Below, piece by piece: positions 45,832 through 55,700 of a stretch of DNA of 64,000 nucleotides (position 1 is its first letter; every line of letters starts with the position of its first letter). The notes below the pieces were generated by a model. That model had not been told where the DNA came from and made no database searches. It was given only the letters and a program-made list of their open reading frames with translations. The stretch is from Pseudoneurospora amorphoporcata (taxonomy: Eukaryota > Ascomycota > Sordariomycetes > Sordariales > Sordariaceae), in the NCBI GenBank assembly GCA_033297205.1, contig MU859097.1, forward strand, positions 1 through 64,000, read 5' to 3'. Position numbers and translations under genes: made by a program.

Positions 45832-47582
45832 GTGCCCCCAACGCCGATCTGATGAGACCAACCTACCGTACTATCTCGCCAAACTCGTACATATCGGACG
45901 CGTGTTAAACGCCATTGATGTGCACAAAAAACGCATCGAAAACGGCCGAAATGGTTTGGGAGGCTATCAACCGCGCAGTTACATATAGGAGGTTGGCAAG
46001 AATATGTGGTAGCAGCATGGGGATTGAACATATGGCGATGGAGTTGAGGAAGGACTACTACATAGTGTTTTGGCATACGCATGGGATACCCGGACCCCCT
46101 TTTGTTTGGCTTTGTTTTTCATTCTTCTCTTTCCCATCGCAATTGTAATTCTTTTAGAAAAGTCGGTAATTATTTTGCTCCCTAGTTCACTAGCTTGGGT
46201 ATGCGCTGGACAATGGACATGTAATGGCATGAGGTGGTGGTGTTAGGTTGAGCTCCCTCCCCCTTTCGTTTGTTTCTGTCTTCTCAAACCATAGATTTTC
46301 TTAATCCCACATCTGTTTCCCCTCATTGTCACGTCCCCTATACCACAGCCTTTTCTCTTTTCTCCCCATCTTCAAAACGAAATCTCTTTGCTTTTTTTTC
46401 GAACCTCTGCATATCATATCATGCCCGTTTGCCTTGGCGCGGAGAATAGCCGTTGGAGACTTCAGCTCACCCATTTACCTCTATGCATAGAGATGCAAGT
46501 TATCAGCCCCCAAGATACACTCCATCACCTCCTTCTGGAACCATCACCAACTTTTATCATGGAAATACTCGCTCATTTGTTCAGCTCGCGTTTATCGCGT
46601 TTGCCTGAAAGCCAGTCAGGGCGGACTTCACAGATACCCCGCGATATTCCCACAAGAGTGACCTATTGATGCACCGGCCCAAATCCGGTCTGGTACCTAG
46701 GCACGATAACCTCTCACCCGTCGTGACGTCGAACGATTGTGAAACATGTCAAAAGCAAGAGATCATGCTAAGAACACAGTACAATCCGCATTGCCGCTTT
46801 GAAGTTCGATTCAGCTGGTTCCTTCGTATGCTCGCTTCATCGATATTGATGATCGCGCACATATGTGGTTCAGCTGGCCATCAACATCACGGCACGGCAC
46901 GAACGGGCGGCGGCACGACGGACGGCACTGCCCTGCAACTGCGGTCTGGAGATCGCGATCACACTGCGCTTGAATTGGGCACAGCATTTCCTCGACATGA
47001 AGACCGGCGGGATCTTGCCGATACCGATACCGATGCCGACACAATGTTGATACGATGGTGAGCATCACTTTGGTGGCGTATCTGACCGTTAGATTGACAA
47101 CAACTTCAGTTCGGACACGCCGGATGATTAAGTCGTACCTATGCCAATATGGATATCATAGGATAATAGTTACAACTTCATCATAAACCACCGTCATCAA
47201 AGCAATGATAACTTATAGAAGAACCAACACCTAGTACAGTTCTCGGGCAGTCTCTCATTCAATATGTCATACCGGAGAATCGAACTTGCATCGCCGTAGA
47301 TATGGCAGGAACGAGTATTGGGTAGGTATGGGACTGGTTGGTGATCGAGATAGTGAAGTGACACTTTTGGCGATGTCGCGAAGATAAGGAACGTAGCTTT
47401 GCCAAGTACGTAGGCACCTACACCATGGTCAGTACTGGTTCAGATTGCGTTCGTTCGCATTAATCCCCGGTCGACTAGATACTAAGCTTCTCCGAGCGAG
47501 TCTGATTAACACGGGCGACTGATTGTGACTTTGCAAAAGAAATGCAAAAGAAACAATCAATGGTGAAACAGTAAAAGAGCCC

Positions 47583-47610
<28 letters not shown>
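47583..47610. terminator. A28 run acting as Pol III poly-T terminator region
   Basis: Read on the minus strand, the tRNA 3' end is followed by GTTTCTTTTTGAC and then 28 T. Any run of four or more T can end Pol III transcription, so the nearest TTTTT (47,614-47,618) probably terminates first and the long run is a back-up or a neutral repeat. Confidence 0.6.
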
Positions 47611-47613
<3 letters not shown>

Positions 47614-47622
47614 AAAAAGAAA

Positions 47623-47722
47623 CGTCACCTACAGGATTCGAACCTGTGCTCCCGAGGGAACTGCCTAAACTTGCTTTCTTGCGAATAGCAGGGCAGCGCG
47701 TTAACCACTCCGCCAAAGTGAC
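47623..47722 (-). tRNA. tRNA-Ser (anticodon GCU) with 19-nt intron
   Basis: Reads serine codons AGC and AGU. On the minus strand, acceptor arm GTCACTT pairs with AGGTGAC, with discriminator G. The D stem is GCG/CGC, the anticodon stem CTGCC/GGCAG and the T arm ACAGG-TTCGAAT-CCTGT. The anticodon GCT is at 47,689-47,687. The long variable arm (TCCC/GGGA around a TC loop) is the class II feature of serine tRNAs. A 19-nt intron (47,685-47,667) lies one base 3' of the anticodon, between positions 37 and 38, the canonical place for tRNA splicing endonuclease. CCA is not encoded, as expected in a eukaryote. A Pol III T run follows. Confidence 0.93.
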
Positions 47723-48100
47723 TTGGTTGAAGAAACGGGCCCTTGGCTCCACTTATATTGCTCAGTTCTGCTGTTAAATCCAATGTTCTAGAACACGGTG
47801 TCGGGCCTGTCGGCGACAAAGCAGGATCGGCTGTGGCTGTGCGCAGTCGTACTTGGCTTTTCCTTTCTGATCTTCGGGGCACCTTCCCTGTCATGGTGCG
47901 TCACGACGAACTGATTGAAGCCAGGGTGGTGGTTTCCCATAACGTGGCATTTACTGGCGCGGCAATCATGTCCATGCTCAGTTGACAGTTCTCCCGTCCT
48001 TACAGCACCTTTGGACCCCCAGAAGTGCCTTTTACTGTGCCTGCATTTGCTGCTGCTTACGTCCACTATCAATCAATCTCGCATCATCAGCTAGAGGTTA

Positions 48101-48168
48101 TTCCACTCGATAACGTATTCCCATTTCCACGAACTTCCTTGCTTGTTCCACTCGATCACGTATTCCCA
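48101..48168 (+). promoter_or_regulatory. Duplicated 23-mer with ACGT core upstream of HRD1
   Basis: Two copies, 48,101-48,123 and 48,146-48,168, differ at one base (CTCGATAACGTATTCCC versus CTCGATCACGTATTCCC, within TTCCA...A). They repeat at 45-bp spacing and sit 140-210 bp before the HRD1 ATG, in the promoter or 5' UTR. The ACGT core is the type of site bound by bZIP factors; a link to the unfolded-protein response is only a guess. Confidence 0.5.
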
Positions 48169-48309
48169 CCCATGATGGCAACTTAGTGCGATTCCTCCAT
48201 TGCCTTAAAATCAAAAAGATCAGACATCTGTTCTGTATTTCATATCGGTTACGGTTTCGCCCATCCACTGCCCGCTGCACACCGTCCAAAAGATAGTCTA
48301 GAGGCCAAG

Positions 48310-51130
48310 ATGCGGTTGGCGTGGTACGCAGGGGTAAGTGTTGAAAGCTCCCCCCCAGTTGATGGAGAGAGAGAGAGAAGCTCAAACAGCTCCAGCTCCA
48401 GCTCCAGCTCTAGCTCTCCCCCCCAAGCTACCTATCTCCAACCTCTCCAGCTTCAGTTCCAGATTCCCAAGTCCAAACCATCCAGATATAACACTAACCA
48501 TGACTGCCATGCATAGTGCTCGACGGCCCTGGCGGCCTCGGTCATCCTTTCGGCGTTCCATCAACGAGCCAACTTCTACTCTGCCGTCGTCCACCTGGGC
48601 CAGAACAGCCTCTCTCTCGTCGTACGTCCATGTCCCCCCCCCCAAAACAAACCTTTTTGCTGCCGTTGTGTTAGGTACCTCTAGTAGCTAACCAAGCCCA
48701 TGTTTCTTTCCCACGACAACAGGTCCTCGCGAACCTAATCCTCGTCCTATATGGAGCCTTCATGTACGGCCTCCAGCGCCTCTGCTTCGGCCCCCTCCGT
48801 CCCGTCGAGATCGAGCAACTGTACGAACGCGCCTGGTTCGCCGTCACCGAGACATGCTTGGCCATGACCATCTTCCGCGAAGAAGTCGGCCCCTTCTTCC
48901 TCTTCATGTTCACGGCGCTCGTCACGGGCAAGGTATGGGGCTGGATAGGCGAGGGCCGCGTCGACATCTTTGAGCAGCAACCGCCTGCCAACCCTCGACT
49001 GTTCCACACCCGCCTGTCCGTCTCGCTGCTCCTCAGCATGGCGTACGATGTCTGGATGCTCAAGTACTGCGTCGATACGGTGGTTCAGCAGGCACGTCCC
49101 ACTATGATGGTCATGTTCCTCTTTGAGTTTGCCGTGCAGACAGTCACCTCGACCCAGACGGGTGTCAGGTATCTGTTTTCCATGTGGGAGCAGCATATTA
49201 CGAGGGTGCAGACGAGGAATGGGTTGGAGCAGAGGAAGCGGCAGATTCGAGAGCGCAGGGCCGAAATTCTGAGGCGCAGAGAGCAGGGCGATGCGGAGGC
49301 GGAGAATGAGGAGCTGCCGAACGAGGATGATGTGGAAGAGATGGATATTGAGGTTCCTGGCTGGGATGCCAAGGGGCTGTATATCTTGTCGTTGGATTTG
49401 GTTTCTGGTAAGTTGGGCTGTTATTCCGTCGCTATGCGTATTCGCAGTTGCACTAACCATTGACGACAGACTTCCTCAAGCTCTGCATCTACACGGCATT
49501 CTTCTTTGTGCTCCTGACGTTCTACGGATTGCCCATTCACATTTTCAGGGACTGGTTTATGACGACTAGATCCTTCATCAAGCGACTCAACGCCCTACTG
49601 CGCTACCGCCAGGCTCTTCGGGATATGGATCAGTATGCCGACGCTACCGAGCAAGATCTCGCACAAGACGACACCTGTATTATTTGCAGAGAAGAAATGC
49701 GCCCTTGGAACCCACATGACCCTATTCGTCTCGAGCGTACCCGTGCCAAGAAGCTGCCTTGTGGCCATATTCTACACCAAGGATGTCTCAAGAGCTGGCT
49801 GGAACGACAGCAAGTGTGCCCGACCTGCCGACGCCCGGTTTCTAGGGAAGGCCAGCAGCCGAATCGAAATGCGCAGGGAGGCGGCTTTAACGGACTCAAC
49901 CTCCCGGGTGGACAGAACCAGCAGCCTCAACAACAGATTAACGGTCAAGCGCCCGCCAACCAAGCTCCTCATGGGCTGCCACAAGGCAACCAAGCGAACA
50001 ACCAGAATAATGGCGTTAGGATGTTTAACTTGGGTCCTATCAGATTAGGCTTCGCACAAGGCCAGGATATCCAGGAGATGGCTAGGAGAATGGGCATCCC
50101 GGAGGATATGGCTAATGCCCATCAACCCGTGAATGCGCAGGCACCACCAGCACAACAACAACAACCTGTTAATGGACAAGGTGCTGGTGGCATGGATCAA
50201 ATCCAGACGCAGCTGATGGAAATTGGGCAGCGTTTGGATCAGGAGTTGAGGGAGTTGAGCTCTACGATGGGACAGTTCCGCTCGTTACAAAACATTGCTG
50301 CAGAGCTGGCTCGAGTACGTCACGCTCAGCAAGCGCAAGCCCATGGGGTAATACTTCCTCAGGAGCCAGTACATATCCCACCATTTCCACAAAATATCAC
50401 TAGGCATGGCGCTGCGGACTGGGGAACAGCTATTCCTGCTGGCAGTCCTGATTTGCCCGAGGGAGTGGTGATTCCTGAGGGGTGGTCGCTACTTCCTTTG
50501 GAGCGGTTGAATGGCGCTGCTGTTGCTCCGGGACAGAATGCCAGCCAGCAAGGGGGTGGCGAGACAGCAGCATCAGGCACAGCAGCAGCAGGACCAGAAC
50601 CAAGGCCTGATAATGCAGCTCCAAATCAAACTCAACCTGGAGCTCAAGAAAATGCGGCTCCCGCTCTTTTAACTGCTACACCACCGGCTGGCATCAGCCA
50701 ACCCATTACGCCCACGACTCCCGCAACTCCCAGGAATTCTACTGAGCAGCAACAACCGACCACCAACCCTGTATCATCCACACCTGTCTGGACCGGAGAG
50801 ACACAAGCCCCACGTTCATCGGAACCATCAACATCATCTCGACCAGAAAGCACATGCCAAAACCCAGCAACGATAGCGCCGGAGGCGAATCCCGGACCCT
50901 TGGGAGGATTAGCTGGAGGTTGGAGCTTCAATAATGTCCCATCCTCTCCGCAGCCGGAAGCATCCCAGCCCGGACTTGGCACTAGGACAGAAGAGGAGCA
51001 GGAGGAGGTTGAGTCTGACGGTGGTCGTCTGCCTATTGACGCTAGTGAAAGTTATAGATCAAGGCCGAGGCCCGCTCCCGCTGCGGTTGAGGATGCTGAG
51101 GATGAGGAAGCTGGTGCTGGAAGGAGCTGA
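48310..51130 (+). CDS. HRD1: ERAD E3 ubiquitin ligase Hrd1 (synoviolin type)
   Basis: Multi-spanning ER-membrane RING ligase that ubiquitinates misfolded ER proteins for retrotranslocation and degradation. Four exons: 48310-48333 (24 nt), 48517-48621, 48723-49407 and 49470-51130, giving 824 aa. The N-terminal half has several hydrophobic helices (VILSAFHQRANFYSAVVHLG, VLANLILVLYGAFMYGLQ, WFAVTETCLAMTIF, FFLFMFTALVTG, IYTAFFFVLLTFYGLPIHIF). The RING-H2 domain spans Cys341-Cys391: CIICREEM, LPCGHILHQGCLKSWLERQQ, CPTCRR. The long C-terminal tail is Gln/Asn/Pro-rich and disordered. Intron 1 carries a degenerate AGCTCC repeat (about 48,390-48,417). Splice donors are GTAAGT, GTACGT and GTAAGT. The short first exon (MRLAWYAG) matches the conserved N-terminus of filamentous-fungal Hrd1. 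Very secure. Confidence 0.95.
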
Positions 51131-52560
51131 GGGCCCTAGTCTGGAAGAAAATGGGGTTTATAGAATGATGGCTAATCTTAACGGCGTTTCTCTGGAAGAA
51201 AATTGCCCACACCTAGCTGTTTCTGCTGAATGTTGGCGGCTGACGGCTGACGGCTGACAAAAGTGTTCAGTGGTGCCGTGGTGGTAGTGGCAGCGTGGTC
51301 ATTTTAAGTTAGTAAGCGAAGCGATGTAAATGTATAAATTATAGTCGATTGTTTCTTCTGTTAGCCTTCGGGCCTGTGATAGTTGAGGTTGATGTGATGT
51401 TCATGGATAGCGCCCGTGGTGATTGCGAAGCTACAAGACCAAAAGATTGGAAACTGCCATCCAATCCCACGGAGCCATTATACATACCTACTGGGGTCGC
51501 GATGCGATTTTAGTCCAGACAAGTAGACCCAAAGACGGCTGCCGCCGCAGGCCACCACAGGCCACCACAACAGGTGCCGCCGCAGCCGCGGCTTTACAGT
51601 CGGTAAGTATTTTCTCTCCATGCCGGTGCCGGCGAGCAGGCCAATGCCGTGTTCTAGCCACGTCGAAGGAGGTACGTGCTCTCTGCCCCTGAATCCTAAA
51701 CCCGAATGTCAAAGCGGTCCAAAGCAAGGACCAACCTTGACCAACCCGGACGACAATGTGTGAGAGTCGTTCGTCTGGTGTTTCCGAAACACCACCGCCG
51801 GCTCCGGATCACGCTACTGGGTCAGGAGCTGTCACGGAATGATTCTAGACATTCTGTTTTGGTTGTCACGGACCGGGGGGGGGGGGGTAGCGGCGGCCGC
51901 CGTGGGTTTATCTTTCCTCTTGTTCACACCTGGAGCTTGAAAACCGAAACGGATCCTATCATCGCTCGATGTCGATGATGGATACCGACCGGACTGTCAT
52001 CGCGACCTCGCGGAGATATTATCGGACTGATTGATGTAAACGCGGCCAACGGGATTCCGACTCGAGTCAGTTGAGTTTATGCGAAACAAGGAAAAGCAGC
52101 CAGGAGAGTTACACCAAGGACAAGGAGAGAGAGCGGATGTCCCGGGCCAAGAACTCGGGGGAGAAATCGGATTCCCTCATTATTGTCAAGCGCGAAGAAG
52201 ATACATTAACGGAAAGCATATATCCTAAGCGCCGCGAAGGTGCAAGAAAAGAATTTTAAGTTGGGACGTCGGCTGACCAAGTTGGGGCTTAGTATAGCTC
52301 TTGTTCTTGTTCTTGATCTTGATCAGCTAGCCGCCGTTATCAATCATTGACGGGACAGGTGTACCTGGCGGGACTGACGGAACTGACAAAGAAAGGTTCA
52401 AGGTACGTACGTTACTGGATTCCATTGTTTTTGTGTTGGTTCGCCTTACGCGCCCTACTTAATTGTTCGATCAGCCGTTGGTTAGAACCGAGGCAATGGA
52501 AGTTGGCTCACGTTGGAGCTGAAATTCACCGGTTTGATAGTTCGTTCGTGCAAAAACACG
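51131..52560. other. Intergenic, HRD1 to long disordered ORF
   Basis: About 1.4 kb. It contains three GGCTGAC units just after HRD1 (about 51,238-51,257), a GCC-rich patch with a repeated CAGGCCACCACA (about 51,547-51,570) and a 13-nt G run (51,875-51,887). No gene seen. Confidence 0.55.
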
Positions 52561-52791
52561 ATGGGACTGAAGACAGTTGCTGACTATGGGTACAGGTTGG
52601 TGAACCATTCAACAAGAACGGCGTCATTCACTTACAGTGAAGTGATCGGTCTCGATACTCGGGATAGGTATTGCGATTTCCTGAAGCAATTGGCAATTAG
52701 GCACGTTACCAGAGGTATAAAGGAGTTCGAGCTTGTGATCGATTCTAGTAACCCAAGACGAAAGCCTATCCTTTACGGAGAACCGAAATGA
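52561..52791 (+). other. 76-codon upstream ORF overlapping the next start codon
   Basis: An ATG ORF whose TGA stop shares four bases (ATGA) with the ATG of the 1,482-codon ORF at 52788. The product has no recognisable domain and mixed codon usage. If it lies in the transcript it would act as a uORF with a termination-reinitiation geometry; alternatively it is part of an unrecognised 5' exon, or chance. Confidence 0.35.
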
Positions 52792-55700
52792 GTGTACGAT
52801 CGATCATTGACCCACCGCCGCCATGGAAGAGTCCTTTACCTCCAGCGCCGCCAAAAGCAGGGTCAAGACCAAGCTCCAAGGCATCGAAACCGAAACTAAC
52901 CGGTAAACGCTCCAAAAAGAATGGATCTCAACTTCAGATCCAGACGAGCAGTGCACAAGCAAACCCACAAAGCACCACCTCCCTCGCATCCAATGGATCC
53001 ATGGCCACCACCACAACAGCCACCTACAGCGACGGCACCACTCTCCGTCGCTACAACATCACAAGAACGCATACCCACGGCGGTGGTATCACACTACCAT
53101 CACAGCAACTCGATTTGGATACCTCTCCTCCCCTTCTAGCCCTCTCCCTCTATCCATCTTCTACGCCTCCTTCCCTCCCTATAGACGCCTTTCATTCACA
53201 TCCCGACCACAACCACGGCCCATGTCCCCACGGCTGCGACCGCTCAGAAACACCTATAACGAGTGTATCCTTCCCCGTTTCCAACCCCCGGACGAATCCA
53301 GTAGTCGAACCAGTCTTCCCCTCCGATCCCATCTTGGACAGAATCACAACCAACGCTACTTCTACGAATTCAGGATCAAGGAGAAGCAGCCACTTTAGCA
53401 AGGAATGGCGCCACGATCCCAAGCGGAACAAGAAAGCCCAGGAGGCGGCGGGGAGGATCATCGAGGGGTGTTATTCTCGGAAGGAAAGGGGGAGGATGTG
53501 GAGGATGAGGGATAGGGTTCGGAGGTGGAGGAGGGAGTTCATGTTGAAGGGTCCGAGGGATGGAGGGGGGAGGGTTAAGGGGGGATATGATGCTGGTGGT
53601 GGTAGTGGTGGTGGTGCGGGACGGAGAGGGAGAGGAGAAGCGGGAGCGGCCAAAGGAGAGGGAGGGATGCGGAGGAGAGAAGGAGGGGAAGCAAGACGGA
53701 AGGGCGTGCAAGATGCAGATAATGGAGGGGATGGCAAGAGAACGGATAGAAAACCGGAGGAGAAACGGTGGCAACAACAACGTACCTTTGGCACTGGGGA
53801 TGAGGATGATGGGATGGCAATACCGGCACCCCCACCTATCCCAAAACCGCCGCGAAACTCGGTGGTCATGGAGCGCTTGGCTGAGGTGCTCGGTGACAGC
53901 TCGACCGAGACGAGTTTCGGATTTAGGAGAAGGGATTACCTGCGACAGGCTGAGGAAACCTCAAAAGATACCAACAACAAGAACCGGGGATATCATGCAG
54001 ACTACAATGCAGCCCGAGAGGAAGTGCATGAAAAGACGCGCAGCAAGTCGAAGAACCGGGTCTCCGGCACTGGAATATGGAAACGGGGCTTGGAAAAGGT
54101 CAAAAAGCTGCTGGTTTTATCGGAGAAGAGCAGCCGCAAGACACGTTCAGCAAGTCGGCCTGCAACGCCGCGCATCGCAGCGAGAACAAAAATTGTTGAT
54201 ACCAGTCTTCTGCACCCGCACTGGAGAGCCAGGCCACACCTGGGTAAGGGGGAGGGGGGTTCAGAAGATGGCCACCCCTCTTTTCACAAACGTCCGAACC
54301 GTTTTCCACAAGTAGCAGCAATGGAAATGCCAGAAACGACAAACGCCAAAGTAGGCCGGAACAACAACAACAAAAACATGGCAGATGACGGATCCGACGA
54401 GAGCTCCATGGTGGCCCCTCCCAGGTATTTTTACATGGACGAGAACACCGGGGAGCCCCATTTCGGCGAAGGAGAAGTGCCAAAGTCCGCCAAAGAAAAG
54501 GGTAAAGGCAAAGCAATCGATTACAGCCTAGTCCACGAGGATTCTCCTCTGAAGATCCAGGTGCCTGGCTACCCGCCTCCTCTTCCGGGTCCGAAGGATA
54601 AGTGTATATGCAAACACTGCCAGACAGCGATGGATTTGGGAGCCATGGCGACGGCCTCTGTGGACCAAAATGGATATCTGCCGACATACAGAAGCCTGGC
54701 GGATGTTGACTCTGCGTTGGCTAATTCAAGGGCCATGCCTCCGCCCCTATTCCCAAGTCAAACGCCGGCCAGCCACCAACACACTCGCTCGAACTCTTCG
54801 CGGCCCCCCATTACCAGCAGCAGCCAAACGCTTCCCGCAGACCGATTTGAATCCCGACCTCTACCCTTGCTCCCATCATCCCAGGGCAGCACATGGGGGC
54901 TCCCCAGGATACAGCCGTCGGCGGATTTTGGTCAGGCGCCGGAGCTCACCCGGTACACCGTTAATGTCGAGACACGTCATCTCCTTCCAGGGAGACTACA
55001 TGGGGAGTCTGCCCTTCGCCATACTTTGACTCCTGAATGGCAGCCTTGTGGTTCGAAAACTCCTCCTCCAAGTCACCTTTCAGAGGAGGAGGCAAGAAGA
55101 TGGCGGTTCGTAACTTATCATCCCAACGAAAACAAGCATTATGATGATGGCGGTGACTTTGTTGTTGAAGAAGAAGAAGAGGGTTATGAAGTGATTGAGG
55201 GGCAGGAGGAAGCTTACCATTCTGATGCTGAAGGAACACAACGCGAGACCCATGGTTGGGGAGCGGAGAGCCTTGGGACGACGAGTATGAATTCTATGAG
55301 CGCGAGGAATACGAGGACTTTAATGACCCACAGCTTGGATTCGACTCGGACGAAAACCCATCGGACGACGACGGCGACGGCGGCGACAACGACGAGCGAA
55401 CGGACACCGATAAGTCCACTGACGAGAACACCGACGAGAGATCTGACAAGAACGCCGACAGGGACACCGATAAGTCCACCGACGAGAACACCGACCGGGA
55501 CACCAAGGAAACCGCCCCCGAAGCCGACTCGACAACAGAAAACAACTCGGCCGCAGAGGTTGTTGGAAAGGTACCGTCGAACCCCAGAAAGCGAAGACGA
55601 TCATCATCATCGTCTGACAGCGAGCCCAACCAAAAACGTCAGAAGTGGATTTCTTGGTTCCGATCACCATGGCGTGTATTCGAACATGGACCACCACACA

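Larger units (their letters stand above)
45832..48309. other. Intergenic, NmrA-like to HRD1, containing a tRNA gene
   Basis: About 2.5 kb. Apart from the tRNA-Ser gene, an adjacent 28-nt A run (47,583-47,610), a GATACC-type hexamer repeat (about 47,017-47,041) and the duplicated 23-mer before HRD1, I see no gene. Confidence 0.55.

Noticed and set aside
47260..47300. AGTTCGATTCT-like string on the minus strand resembling a tRNA B box
   Set aside because: The flanking bases cannot form a T stem or an acceptor stem, and no A box lies at a suitable distance.
46660..47560. Possible RIP-mutated repeat in the gap before the tRNA gene
   Set aside because: The stretch is not notably AT-rich, and no coding relic or repeated copy is visible within the window.
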